64,000 nt of DNA, taken from contig JABYQU010000057.1 of the NCBI GenBank assembly GCA_022264855.1, positions 1-64,000 on the forward strand. The letters run 5' to 3'. Each line of letters starts with the position of its first letter. Position 1 is the first letter of the stretch. Under the pieces are notes generated by a model. That model ran no database searches. It was given only the letters and a program-made list of their open reading frames with translations, and was not told the origin of the DNA. Positions 24,391 through 36,869 of this stretch are shown here, piece by piece. Origin of the DNA: Lenzites betulinus. Its lineage: Eukaryota > Basidiomycota > Agaricomycetes > Polyporales > Polyporaceae. The position numbers and the translations under genes are program-made.

Positions 24391-24886
24391 CGGGGTGTAA
24401 TATAGGGCTTTGTATCTCACCGACAAGGCAGTGGCGGCCTATGCCCTTAGGTACTGTGGGTGATGTATTTGTCTTTCCCCAATCAGCCTGTCCTTACAGC
24501 TTGTCTAGATCCATATACACCTGCGATTCCGCGGGCTGTAGTCTGATACACTCTGGATAAAGTCACTATGCATCGCGTTCGTTTGATGTGGACTCCAATG
24601 TGCGGCTCCGAACAACCACGCACCCAGAAGCGCTGACTCCTAAGGCCTTGAGGCATTGAGGTCCAAGCACGCTTTGAAACACAAAGCGTCTTGAGTCAAG
24701 TCCGGTCCTGTAAGACTTTTGTTCTTCGGATTACAAGTACAACTCCTCCCCTCGCTGTCAAGAGTCAAATGCGCACCTCCAGAATCCCCCATCCATACCT
24801 CCTGCGACCTGCACAACTTCCAGGACCTACTCACCATCAATACCTTCTTTAAGGACTTCGCCCCTGCCTCCGCCACTGACCCTACA
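24391..24886. other. spacer between tandem F-box-like genes; no gene seen
   Basis: A 496-bp spacer presumably contains the 3' end of paralogue 2 and the promoter of paralogue 3. No TATA box or conserved block was recognised. Confidence 0.5.
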
Positions 24887-26187
24887 ATGTCCAGAATCGT
24901 GAACGGTAAAGGTCAGTTTATTCGGGGCAGCATTTGTTGTATTTGTTCTGACATGTGTGATACCTAGAGTCCGAGCTCGCGATGGCGTCCTCTACGCCAC
25001 TCCAAATCGGTACCGGCGAATGCGTGGAGGTCGAACGAGTGGCTCATCCGAGAGCTCCCTCGCCGCAAGCCAACGTCAAGTCCGTCCCCGTGGAGATATT
25101 GGAGATGATCCTAATTCAGGTGTGGCTACGTCTTCCCGCTTCCGAGCCCCGCACGCGATGGGCATTCTTCCGGACGGCCTGTCTGGTAGACCATTGCTGG
25201 GGAGACGTCATGCACCGAGTGGCACAAAGACATGTTATGGTCTGCCTGCACTCTACAAGCGACCTGAAGGGCTACCGCGCTATCGGACAACGACTCCTAC
25301 AAATGCATTCCAGGGACCCTGCTATCGCGGCCGGAGTTAGGCAAGACGCGGCGAATCGAGGTCCCCACCCCACCCCGCTTCAACCAGGACACACGCGCGA
25401 ATCTACAGGTCCCAACCAGCTCGCTATCCCACCCCACCTTCTGGCCCCTATCTTCCACCGTTCATCACTCCATCTTCTAGCCTCAAGCGTCGATATACTC
25501 GCCTCAACGCCGGACGAACGAGGCGGGGAGACAACAGCCATGGAATACTTAGACTCATTGCGCTGCGTCGTCCCCGACTGCGCGCGGCTTTCAATCGTCA
25601 TGCTAGATGGCTTCAATCTAGACACGCCGGAATCCTGCAAGAGAAATCCAACGGCGGCCACCTTCAAGTTTGCCGGGCAGCTCCCATCTTTGACACACCT
25701 CGACCTCGCCTCACCCTTCCAAACCGCCCACGCTCATCAGCCCGCCGGGGTATGTCTGCCTATCTCGGCCGAGCTTTCCAACGTCCGCCACCTACGACTT
25801 GCGACATACCCTGCATGTGCATGCGCTAAACCCCAAGTTACTGGTATGCCCCACGGGAGTGGATGGTGCCCTGCAGAAGCCCTCATGGCTTCGTTCTCTG
25901 GCGTGAAGCATCTACATATCGGCAGCCCGTACCGTCTCAAGAACATCCTGCCACCTCCCGCGCTGCACACGCTCACATTAGACATAACTCAAGTCAATGC
26001 AAATAGGCAACATTCGATGTTGGGGTACAAGCTCGTGGAGGCTTTAACTGACGGGCTGCTGCGCGGGCCAACACCCTACGGGGCGCCGAAAAAGGTTGTA
26101 GTTAACTCACCGGAGGAGCCGCTTGGATGGGGGCCTGCTAAGGTGGCCTGCGAAGAGAGTGGTGTGGTGCTGTGTCGGGCCTCCTAA
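24887..26187 (+). CDS. F-box-like protein, paralogue 3 of 3
   Basis: Exon 1 (24887-24912, MSRIVNGK) joins across a 55-bp intron to an exon at 24968 (ESELAMASSTPL), giving the same KxSEL-type junction as paralogue 2. An internal start at 24982 is possible. The N-terminus is F-box-like (KSVPVEILEMILIQVWLRLP, RTRWAFFRTACLVDHCW, AQRHVMVCLHSTSDLKGY, AIGQRLLQM). A middle region has LRR-like positions (FAGQLPSLTHLDLASPF). The cysteine cluster is LATYPACACAKPQVTGMPH with a later Cys. It ends EEPLGWGPAKVACEESGVVL. Length is about 415 residues. Similarity to paralogue 2 spans the whole protein, so this is a tandem duplication. It is convergent with the P450 gene. Confidence 0.75.
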
Positions 26188-26409
26188 CTTAATTGAAGCC
26201 CAGATGTATTGAGTCCTGTACATTAGGTTGTGTGGGTAACCAGAATTACACAGGGTACATGAGGACGTATATAATACAACATTCTACAAATCGCTTCGCA
26301 CAAGCTCCACCATGTGGGCGTTGCGAGCTGCGATGCGGCACTCAAACGGTAGGAGATGACTGTGGTAGCATTGAGTGTTTGAAAACAAGCGGGACCCAGC
26401 GCGTAAAGC

Positions 26410-28335
26410 TTACGAGACGGCTAGGTTATTGATCTTCTTTTCCAACTTCTTCGGGAGGCCGTGCTCGTCGAGAGGGGGACTGATAGTGAGTGTGTGTAGG
26501 ATGTAAGTGCATGTGATGAAGAGCGAGACTTCGGCGAAATGGCGACCAGGACATATCCTGTTTGGCTGTCAGAGAGGATACGTAAATCACGGAAGGAGGT
26601 TCTTGCCGTCTTCCGAAGCCAAATACATAACAGGAGGGATCCCGAACGTTGGGGTTCGGCTTCCCGTCCGCCAAAAACCGCTCGGGATCAAAGCGCTCAG
26701 GATCAGGGTAATGTTCCGGGTCGCGCGACATAGCCCTGTATTCGACGACAAATGAAGTTGGATATTTTGTCCACAGAGATCAAGGGAAGACACCTACCAT
26801 TGGTTCGCAATGATAATCGACCCTTTGGGAATGAGGTATCCGCGGAATTCGTCGTCGGCCACGGATCTATGAGGGACGCCGATAGGGGCAACAGCATGCC
26901 ATCGCAGCACTTCTTTTATCAGCGCTGTTATGTACGGCAGCGAGCTCTGGTCGGAGAAGTCGGGAAGGCGGTCTGGTCCGACGACCGAGTCGAGCTCCGC
27001 CTGGGCCTTACGCTGCGCCTCGGGGTACATGGCCATGGTAAAGAGAAACGCGTCCAGAGACGCATTGGTCTGTGAGAGCGACATCAGGTATGAGGGAGTG
27101 AGCGGGTGAACAAGGGCGTCGTACCGTGTCAGCCCCAGCTAAACACAGCGCGCGCGATCAGCGTTCAGAGACGGGGGATGGGGGGGGGGGGGGGTGCACA
27201 TCGTATAGGACGTACCTGCATATATCGTAGCTGTTACATTGCGCGCCAAATCGTCGTCGACGTCTTGATCCGTGAGCCTAGTGATAATTGACTCTTCAAC
27301 GCCATTAGTGCTCTGTGAACGATAGGGCAGTGTTCATATAGTCAAATCGTGTGATAGCTGCCAAACCAACTGACCATTGTTTCCTTGGCTGTGTCGTATA
27401 GATGGTCTCGGATGGTAGCAATCTCCTCCTTCCACCCAGCGGCGAGCTGCTTGAACCCGGTACCAGGAAACCAGGAAGGCAGCCGCTGCAGGCTAGGAAA
27501 TGCCTCAACGATGTGTCGGCCAGGAGTGCTTATGTCCTCCGCAATCGTAGCTAGCCTCTCGACAAGTTTGTAGTACCTACGATCGCCCTGTGTCGCATCT
27601 AGGCCGTAAATGATACGGAGGGCTATTGCGGCAAAAGAACTAGTGGGTACATCACACGGGTTCATAGTCAGTGAAAGTACTGCGCAAGACGGGCACCGCA
27701 CGTACAATTTGATGTGTGAAGAGAACTCCGCAGGACTATCGAGCAAGTTGCGTAGCAGTTGGCGTGTAATCCGACGTTGGATGGAATAATAACGCGGTAA
27801 CATGCCCGGTACAAATGAGCTGTGCAGCTCGCGTCGATATTTGCGCCACTCCGGTCCATAGTCCTTGAACACGAAGATCCAGTCGAGGTTGGTCCTAGCG
27901 CTCGAATGTCAGGCGGGTGGACGCGGGGCAGCGGGAGGGTGGCTCACATCTTGACCATGGCAGAATGCGGACGATCCGAGTTGTTTGTCGATCGCTTCTC
28001 GTACAGTTCGCATGCGGTCTCGTAGGAGTTCAATAGGACGATAGATTGTCCGAGTACCTGCAGGTATGCGATATCGCCTGGGCCACGTCTATCAGGGGGT
28101 CTCTATCATACGGAATGAGCTGCGTACCATATTTCTCAGAGATGTCGTGAAATCCTGGTCCGAGGGCTTTTGTCGGGAAATCCAGCACATTTCCGAGGAG
28201 CGGGAGGGGCTTCGGACCTGGTGGTAGGGGCAATGGACTCTTGCTACGTCGTTTCAGGTACACCCGGAGCACGACGAAGAGCACACTCCCGAGGAGGAGG
28301 AGATACGGCGATGGAGTGGGGATGCACTCTGGCAT
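26410..28335 (-). CDS. cytochrome P450 monooxygenase
   Basis: A heme-thiolate monooxygenase, anchored by an N-terminal membrane helix (YLLLLGSVLFVVLRVYL) and Pro hinge (LPLPPGPKPLPLLGN). The start is ATG 28335. After several short introns come WRKYRRELHSSFVPG and the I-helix, where a 14-nt exon (27125-27138) supplies most of AGADTTNASLDAF. The K-helix ExxR is EVLR in ALIKEVLRWHAVAPIGVPH, with PERFDPERF following. The heme-binding loop FGFGRRICPGRHFAE forms only after removing the intron 26558-26606, whose donor is GC. The last exon ends at TAA 26412-26410. All core motifs are present, so the gene looks functional. Its family resembles the large CYP expansions of wood-decay fungi; substrate unknown. 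One intron contains a 14-nt G homopolymer (about 27180-27194). Confidence 0.93.
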
Positions 28336-29883
28336 ATTACTGGTTTAGGATCGATGGTTCTGTTTCGAGGGTATTAGCATCCCATCGGTAGCTCGAAGAT
28401 TTGAAGGGCTCGCCTGGGGAGAAAAATGGTGCGAGTCCACGAATTATAGGGCACGGACGACGGGCGCCGAGTTGTGCCCTGAAGCTTGAAGGGACACGGG
28501 AAGCAACGGGGAGTGTCAGGGACGGGGGCGTCCCTGGGTGCGATGCATAATGTACCCAAAAGTACCGCGGTCATCGGCAGAGACGAGAGCCGATTCAGTC
28601 CAACTCTGAAGATCTGACACGTTAGCCGGAATGTGGGCGCGTGCATGCCCGTGCGTGCGCGGCGCGGGCGGCCTCAGCCCGCGACGTGGGCAGATTTTCC
28701 GTGGGGTCGGGGTCGGTATCTGTCTTGATGCGGTATCACACATGTTCACACTCCTCTCAACTCCTTGAGGCTTAGAGTGGAGGAGCACAACAAGGTTACC
28801 AACGACTCGCGACTAGTAGATAATAGGTCGTCGTCATCAGCGCTTTATCAACCGCCTTTTTCGACGTCACAGATGGTAAAATGTGATCGGTTTGGTGGTG
28901 CAGGGCCTTTGCCTTGTGCTTGTCCGGTGTTCGCTGTTAGGCCATCATTGTGAGCGCTGAAACATCCGAAAAACGCATTTGCCTATGTTCTACTTCAGCC
29001 CTTGAAGCAATACAATGCGGCGCAAGAAAGCGCCAGGGTCGAGTTCAGAAGTAATGGTGACTACCTTTTATGTTACCTTGCTCACCGGAGTCCCGTCCCC
29101 GATATTGAAGCCGCTGTTCCTGCGCGCCGCCCGTCCCCGAGCGGCCTCGGTGACGTTACAAAGCCAGGCAGGCCTAGTCCCGGTGAGATTGACAGTGATG
29201 ACAATGCCGGACTCCTAGCGTTGATGGGATGAGGATTAGCTGAAGCTGAAGCAATCATGAGGTGTGACACAAATTCGACTCCTTGTCGACAACCCTTTAA
29301 GTCTATTTCGGCCGGTCTTGAACCCAGAGGGTCCGCTGAGGACCAGCTGAGCGGTTTGGATCACTGCCTGCGGTCAGTGCTGCTGAATCATATCACCCTA
29401 GATGAATACGGCTATCGATCGACTAGTGAACGCCAAATGGGCTGAGTACGAGAGGAACACGTGCGCACCAGCTGCCGATTGATTGATTCTACTTACGACT
29501 TACGACTCACGACTTACGACTACGTCGCATCCTTCTCTCATGCTTCCGTGTTTGGCGCTAATTTGCCCCGTACTGCTCCGCGATACGATGTTGAAAAGCA
29601 TGCGTTTCGCGATGTTACACGAAGTCGCTTTGTATATGCGTGATGTAGTGATTACTCGCCTGTATAACGTTCGAGACAACAGCTTGCACTGCAAACTGTA
29701 TTGTTGTCCCAATTGCCAAAGATTGATAGCCGCAGCCGGATATCACGCCGGGGAGAGAATGGGTAGTTGTTGCCTTCGTCCAAGCTTTTTTAAAGTCACC
29801 GGGGTATATATACATGGCCAGTAAACCAAGATTAGAAGTGTGGTCTGCCGGCCATCTAACTCTAAGTTAACCGCTATGAAAGC
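28336..29883. other. intergenic, with a short 7-bp tandem repeat
   Basis: The P450 upstream region and the ERG4 downstream region. No gene recognised. A small tandem array of CTTACGA (four full copies, one reading CTCACGA, plus a partial) lies at 29492-29524. Confidence 0.55.
29492..29524. repeat. tandem 7-bp repeat (CTTACGA)n
   Basis: Four consecutive heptamers, CTTACGA CTTACGA CTCACGA CTTACGA, followed by a partial CTACG. It is intergenic, with no evident role. Confidence 0.8.
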
Positions 29884-31647
29884 TTAGTAGATCCCTGGGA
29901 TGAACTTGTACTTGACGATCGAGCAGTATTTCTCCCAGTCCTTTCCGTACTTGATCGCGCACCTGAGAGCAAGATGCGTTAGCATAGAATTATGCCACAG
30001 AACTTATAAGGAGTCACCTCTCAAAGTCGCGGCCACAACGGTGAATGAGCACGGCGATGAAGAAGACGGAGTAGAAGTACGGGATGGCGGAGCACGTCCC
30101 TTGGCAGAGACCCCACGTAAGGCTCATCACCCAATCCGCGACATAGTTCTATTCCACTGATGAGATCATATCCTTGAGTGAGGCGGCGCAAAAGGCACAT
30201 ACCGGCTTGCGCGAATAGCGCCACCAGCCATCCGTGAGGAGGCGGTTCCCATGCGCGGTCTGGATGAACGTCGGGTTCTTGAGCGTACCCCAAGGGAGTT
30301 GTGGGAATGTCTTGCGATAGGTCATGATGCCCTGCGACTGCATCTTGAATCGACTCTTTTGTGACATAGACGTGTCCCAGATGAAGTATGCCGTAAGAAG
30401 GGTCGAGTAAAGGACGACGTATGTGACGGTCGAGAAGCGATACTTGGAAGGGTCATGGGATGCCATGTACACGACCGAGTAGATGTACGACTGCCAGGAA
30501 GAACGTGAGCTAGGGCGGACGGGTGAAAAGTAGAGCCACATACGAAGGGGACCCCAGCGAAGTTCCAAAAGATGACCAGGAAACCCCATTTTTCGTGGAA
30601 CATATCCCAAGTCTGAGGAATGCACTCTTCGCCCTTACCGCACGCGTTCAGGTACAGCCAAGTAGCGAGACACATGAACGCCATGTTCTACGCGCGGGTT
30701 TAGTTACAGCTGAGCATTTTGAGTGTACACGATACTCACCGGAGTGACATAGCCGTAGGTCTCGTATTGCTTGCACGCGCCCGAAACGGACATGAAGAAC
30801 ACGATGACCCACGGAATGCGAACTTCAAGCCACATCTTGAGGTCAACAGGGCCGATACGGGGGTTGAGGCAAGCGCCCATGAAGACGTCGTAGATGAAGT
30901 TGCCAGACATGCGAATCTGGTTGCCTGTGGCGACCGTGAGGAAGTACATGAAGAATGACACGCCGACGCCGTAGATCATCGAGACGGTCATGAGGTGACC
31001 GAAGTTATCGATGATTTCGGTCAGGCGGAAGACCTCGGTGTAGTGCAGGACAGCAGCAGTGATCATGGTGACGTAAATGCAACTGATAGCGTTGCACTTG
31101 TACATAAGCGTGCGGTAGTTGAGGGAGGGCACAGGGAGGCCTTCTTGCATGTAGCCAGGAATAACCAAGGCGAGGAAGAGCTGGTATAGGATGAGGCCAG
31201 TGTAGACCTTCCATGCGTACGCATTCGGGCTGGCATCCTGTAGGCGCGACCATGAGCAAGTGCAACTACATGAACTATTCTGCAACGCACCACGCGGATA
31301 TGCTCCCACATGCGCCATAGGAAGGGTTGAATGTCATCAACCGAGGTTGGGTGCACCAAGGCCCCGTCGTAAAAGATGAGGCATATCCAAAGGTAGTACA
31401 TCAAGATGGGGAAGCCTGTCATGATGGCGAGAACACCCCATGGGCCGCCAAACTCATACCTACGGGCAATATTTTAGAGGCATATACGGCGATGAGTGAA
31501 GGGCACGTACTCGACATGCTTGTCGAGCTCCCGATCCTTCTTCTGGCCCTCGGCGGTGGGGACGACGACCCTGCCGACCTGTAGGTTGTTGGTGTTGCCA
31601 TTCGAGCCAACTGGACGCTGCCTCAAGCCTTGTTCGGCGCCAGCCAT
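29884..31647 (-). CDS. ERG4: delta(24(24(1)))-sterol reductase ERG4
   Basis: An ER multi-pass enzyme that performs the last step of ergosterol synthesis, reducing the C-24(28) double bond. The ATG at 31647 opens [15 protein letters not shown], then an acidic/basic leader and [19 protein letters not shown] with [19 protein letters not shown], the ERG4 signature. Membrane segments follow in each exon. The C-terminal catalytic region includes [33 protein letters not shown] and CGRDFERC, and it ends YKFIPGIY before TAA at 29886-29884. About eight exons with short introns. It is divergently paired with MPE1 over 332 bp. The identity is clear against the related ERG24/ERG3-type reductases because of the N-terminal FGGPWG and the C-terminal [10 protein letters not shown] context. 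Confidence 0.94.
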
Positions 31648-31979
31648 GGTGTCAAACGCCGAGTGTCGTTGAGCTGATGAGTGTCGGTGCGGTACAGGGC
31701 CAGCTCATATTTTGCGGAATGGTACGATTTACTCTCCCACGCTTCTCACAGCGCTTCCTACGCGTCGCGTCGACTAGCGCCCATTTACGCGTCGTGAAAG
31801 GACCCCAGAAGCACCTACCGGTGTGTGGTTAGGACCCGAGAACCTCCGTCATTGCCGCACCTGTCTCCAGTCCACGTCCTCCTAGGCCTCCTAGGCCTAC
31901 TTGGCTTGAGTCTTGTCCTCGATCTCCTAGAACGTCGTGTAGCTCTAGCTGTATAGCACAGCAACTGCACTCTCTCCTC
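31648..31979. promoter_or_regulatory. bidirectional promoter, ERG4 / MPE1
   Basis: A 332-bp divergent spacer with a CCTAGGCCTCCTAGGCCT direct repeat at about 31882-31899. No TATA box was recognised. Confidence 0.5.
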
Positions 31980-34225
31980 ATGGCCTCGTCGGTCTTTTAC
32001 AGGTTCAGGTCCCAGAAAGAAGAGTCTCGTGTAACTTTTGACGGGACTGGCATCTCTGTGTTCGATTTGAAGAAGGAAATCATCTTGGCAAACAACCTCA
32101 GCAAAGCAAATGACTTTGACCTCGTTGTTATGGACAATGGCGGTGAAGGTGAGCAGTGCTATGACCCGATTCGCACCGTGGCGACCAAGAACCCGCAGGA
32201 GGGCCATGGCCACACCCGTTTACAACGACCTGACACATTGTCCACAGAATACAGAGACGACTCCCAGATAATTCCGCGGTCATCCTCGATAATCGTAAAA
32301 CGTGTGCCCGCACGGCCTGGAAGGGGATCTGCCATGCGTTACTTGGCGACTAGCGGTGCAACATCTGCTAACTCGGATGCACCCTCGAAGCTCTCCGGTG
32401 CTCCAGGCGGCGGGAATTGGGGCAGACCCGGCGGCCATTTGTCAAAACGTTTTGACCACAAGGATCCTAAAGAGGAACAGAAGCCTGTCGAGCGGCCACC
32501 TCCTTCAGTGAGTCTGTACATCCCGGTGCTTGTGCATGCGAGTGAACACGACCCGTTTGAAAGGCTCCCCCGGTAACCAACGTGGTCACCAAAGAAGACG
32601 AAGCCGCGGCCATGGCTGCCATGTTCGAAGCTCAAACTGCGAACTGGGAGGAAGCCCAGGAAAAGATGTCTCAGTTGGTGTTGAGCCTATGCGCTCATTC
32701 TTGTCTACATAGTAGATATTTTCTAATGAACTTCGTTCGATACATGTCGTTTCGTGCACGTTCAACATGAAATAGTGCTGTTCGAGTCTACAACAACAAC
32801 AATCCCCGCGGCGCACCTCGAGGGGGCAAGCCCTTCCAGCCATCACATCATCATTCTGACCGCCCATTACCGCCGAGCTACGTATGCTACCGCTGCGGGC
32901 AGAAAGGTACGGCCTAAGTCTACTTACACCGGGCTCATTGCTTACAACATGAACAACTCCAGGTCATTGGATCCAAGACTGCCCGACAAACAACGACCGG
33001 GAGTTCGACCATCGCCCACGAATCAAGCGCACCACCGGTATCCCGCGTAGCTTCCTGAAGGCGGTCGATAATCCAACAACAGGCCAACTCGGCCAGGGTG
33101 TCATGGTCACGCCCGAAGGAGGCTATGTCGTCGCGCAACCCGATTCGTATGTCCCACTGCTCGCTACTTGTCCCGTCTCATCTTACCCTTCCCCAGTGCT
33201 TCATGGCAGAAACAGGTCTCGCGCCACAAAGGCCTCACCGAAGCGGACATCCGCGAGCGCCCCCCGAGTGACCCCACGCTCGCATGCCAGATTGACGGCA
33301 AGTTGTTCCGCGACGCGGTCCGGACGCCGTGCTGCGGGACGCTTTTCTGTGAGGAGTGCGTGCAAACGCACCTGCTGGAGCGCGACTTCCTCTGTCCGCA
33401 CTGCGCGCGCAAGATCCCGAGTCTGGACAAGCTCATCATCGACAAGCCGACGCGCGCCCGCGTTCACGAGTTCATAGACCAGGAGGTCGAGCGGAGCCGG
33501 CAGGAGGCGGAGCGCCAGGAACGACAAGAGAACGAGGCAGCGGCGAAGGGGAGCACCCAGACTGAGGGCACGGCCGATGGAGACAAAGTACGTAGTTCAG
33601 TCGATCATAGTAACTCCTTCCGCTCACATTTTTCCCACTGCAGAACACGTCCGGAGTCGCCGCAGACGGGTCCACAGCGGAGGCTGGCAGCGCTAGCAAC
33701 GGCGACGCCGAGTTCTACGGCGAGCAAAGCGGGATGGACGTCGCGCAAGTGCTCGTGCAGAGCATCCCGCAGCTCCAGGCACAGATCCAGCAGCTACAAG
33801 TCATGCTCAACAATACAGCGCTCCCCGCGCCGGTCCGCCAGCAGGCACAGCTCAAGCACCAGCAGCTACAAATGGAACTCCAGCAGGCTCAAGCTGTTGC
33901 CGCTATGGCGTCGTCCTATGCCATGCCCGGGGTCGGTGTCGGGCAGATGGGCGGCGGTGGTATGGGTGGCGGTGGCATGGGTGGCGGCATGGGAGGTGGT
34001 GGAATGGGTGGCGGCATGGGAGGCGGCATGGGCGGCATGCCGCAGGAGTACAGGCAGTGGACGAACCCGTTCCCAAACCAGCAACCTGCGGGACAGGACT
34101 CGGCGTACCAGCGACTCCCCCTGAACAACCGCCGGCGGCAGCCCAAGCGCGACCGCCCCTCTGACTTCTTGGAGATTGGGGGCGCGGAGCAGGGAGACGC
34201 AAAGCAGGCGAGGTATTGGGAGTGA
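31980..34225 (+). CDS. MPE1: MPE1 / RBBP6-like cleavage-polyadenylation factor subunit
   Basis: A nuclear subunit of the cleavage and polyadenylation factor with ubiquitin-ligase-like architecture. Exon 1 (ATG 31980) encodes the ubiquitin-like DWNN domain (SSVFYRFRSQKEESRVTFDG). The next exons are basic/Pro-rich (VKRVPARPGRGSAMRYLATS). An Asn/Arg/Gly stretch precedes a CCHC zinc knuckle split by an intron (YVCYRCGQK then GHWIQDCP). A RING/U-box-like domain follows (CQIDGKLFRDAVRTPCCGTL, FCEECVQTHLLERDFLCPHC). The tail is Gln-rich (AQIQQLQVMLNNTALP), with Gly-Gly-Met repeats at about 33945-34040. The stop is TGA 34223-34225. Domain order DWNN-knuckle-RING is diagnostic. The GGM array is repetitive and probably length-variable. 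Confidence 0.94.
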
Positions 34226-34467
34226 GCACGCGGCTCATATTGCCATCCTTGGTTTGGACAAGGTCATTCTCACAGCGTAGAATCCATGTGTATTGCGACA
34301 GGCATCCCTGATAGTACTGATAGCTATGGCAATGTGTCCACCGTCGGAAGTGTGTGTATCATATATGCGTGCTCTATCTCATGCGGCGAATACAGCCGAT
34401 TCCGGTGGGCGTTGTTGAGGTGCGACTCGCTTGAGCAATGTTTGCTGGTAACTTTCCCATGTACCAA

Positions 34468-36869
34468 TCAACTGATAAGAAAGCACGTGAACTCCTGCTG
34501 GAGGTCATAAAGGTGTTAATGACAAAAAAGACGCACCTGCTTCTGCTTGACGATCATACCGTCGAGGAACGCCTCAAGAGAATTCTTGAAGTCCTCGACA
34601 CGCTCCCGCTCGAACCGTGCGGTTTCCTGCTTCACAAGCCGCGAAACGTGGTCGTACTCCTGCTTCGCGTCGAGCGCCCGTCGTTCCGCATCCGCGACGA
34701 GTGCGAGTGAGCGACTCAACATCTCGTGGCCAAGCTTGCCCTGTGCGCGGTTCGCCTCATGCGTCTGTTTGGTGCGCCTGAGGTGTGCGTCGGCGTTTTG
34801 CCATGCGTTGTATACCCGTATGCGGGAGCTGAACGCGAGCTGTACAAAAACCGAATCAGACTGGATGATACACATGGGCGACAAGAGTGTCCACTCACCC
34901 GTACGGAGTTGATGAGACGTGCATACTCGTCCGCTAAAATATCTATCAATACCACCGTCAAGCAAAAACATTTCGACCACCGACCTGTACTCAAGACGGT
35001 CATCAGGTCGTCATGCGCCTGCGCAGACTGCAATTCCTGCGCTTTTCGCTCGACGTCTGCTAGTCCTGAGAGCGAGGCCGATAGCTGCTGTCCCACATCA
35101 CATGCAGCCAGGTCTGTAATCGTTTGGGCAAATTCGCCGGCAGCAGCCGCCACATCTGGAGAACCCATAGATTGGGGTCAATGACAGACATATTATGACA
35201 TTCAAGTAGAGGTACGCACCCGAGCGCTGCTTTGCCACGGTCTCGATGGCTTTCACGAGACCTCGTAGTTGTGTCTCCAGACTGTCAAGATACGATTTCT
35301 GCCTGTCGAACCACTACTTTTCTGTGAGAAAGGTGTATGAGGTGTTAATATATCGAAGCACTAATACCTCATCGGTTTCATGGAATCTAGGTCCAGTGAT
35401 TGTCTGGCCAATAGCAGTCATAAGGCCGCCCTTCTCTTGCGCCATCTCGGCTTTGCGATGCTTAATCTATAACAGTATTAATCGGTTGAGTTAAGCACAG
35501 GCAAAGCCTCTCAAGGGATAAACGTACATCCAGGGAGAAGGTATCGCTCTCCAAGAATAGTTTCAAGTCAGCGTCTTTCTGGAGTACAGGGTGACCAGTG
35601 ATCTTCTGAATGCACTTTTCCAAGGCGAGTCGTCGCTGTTGCACGAAGTCGTTGTCAAACCTGCCAAACGGGTTCTTGTCAGGGACCGGAGGTACAACTA
35701 CACCAGGGTTGTTCATGGACAGCGTCTCGTAGAGCCACAAGAAGTCGGAGTATCGCCGAAGGACCGAGAAGGTGGACTTCTTGTAAAGCGGTGATGTTGT
35801 CTACAGAACAGTTGAGGTTAGTACGGTAGTGTAGGTTATTTCTTAGGCGGACAAACCTTGGTATGCACAGTGTACATGGTATATGCGCGAATGGGGTCGC
35901 CAACACGCTGGGGGTCGTCCACTGTGATCACGAATACGGGCTGTATGCCGTTGTCTTTCTTGAGAGGTGTTGATGAGCTGGCTTCAGTAGGCTATTCGGT
36001 ATATTAGATTGTGCGTTCATCGAGACTCGCGGTACGTATCTACTCACGGATGTTGGCGCTTGCTCGCGTTCCTTTCGTGCAGCGATAGTTTGGGCAATCG
36101 GCCGGTCGTCATCGTCGTCGTCGTCCGACACACTCCGCTCTCGCGCAAAACTGGACACCGGGGCTGTCGACCCAAATGCGTCCTGCGCGCTATGCCATCC
36201 TCCCGAGTCCTGCCATCCGTTCAACGCCTCCCCGCCTATCGATAGTCCCGCGATAGAGCGTTCAAATCCATTTGAAGGTTGGTCTAGCGGGTTGTGTGAT
36301 ACTAACGCTGTTCTGAAGGGAGTGGTAGAAGAGGATGTCAACGAAGCGATGGAACTGCGCGGGGCATGGCCAGGCAAGCGCGTAGTGACATCAGGGGGGC
36401 TTGTCTTGGCTTCGGGGGGCGGCGTGGGGGCTTTCTTGGGCTGTTCGACTGGCGGGGGTGTGGGCTCCCTCAGCGGTGGCTGGAGCTCGGCAGGCTCATG
36501 AACAGGATCTTCTGATATGCTCTCCCTGAAACCTGGCGCCGAAGGGGACGTAACATGAGTTGCTGGGGAGAGCTCCTTCTCATCCTCATCTTCTGCTTGA
36601 GAGGAGTTGAATGTCGCCGAGTCAAGTGGGTCGGGCGCGTCGTCGCGATAGTCTTGAAAGCCGCCAACATCAGCAAACGCGTCGTGCTGGAGTGTCGTGT
36701 GCGTGGAGCCGCCAAACGCTGCTGCCTCCTCATTGAAGGTCGGTACATCTTGTCCATAGCTTGACCATGGGTCCGGGGAGTCGGCCCTGGGAGGTTGTGC
36801 AAACGGGTCCCCGAAGGGGTTGGCAAGGACGTCGCGCGAGGGTGCAAGAAGGTCGTCGAAGCTGTCCAT
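34468..36869 (-). CDS. VPS5: retromer-type sorting nexin VPS5 (SNX1/2-like)
   Basis: A PX-BAR nexin of the retromer coat that tubulates endosomes for cargo return to the Golgi. The ATG at 36869 opens MDSFDDLLAPSRDVLANPFG, a long acidic, Pro-rich disordered leader of about 300 residues. The PX domain spans exons at about 35470-35960: FVITVDDPQRVGDPIRAYTM, YKKSTFSVLRRYSDFLWLYE, VVPPVPDKNPFGRF, and FVQQRRLALEKCIQKI. A BAR helical C-terminus follows (RLVKQETARFERERVEDFKN), and a short last exon stops at TGA 34470-34468. The gene starts 545 bp from YVC1 in head-to-head orientation. Its first exon and promoter recur in a decayed copy at 58816-59077, showing that this locus was once duplicated. Confidence 0.92.
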
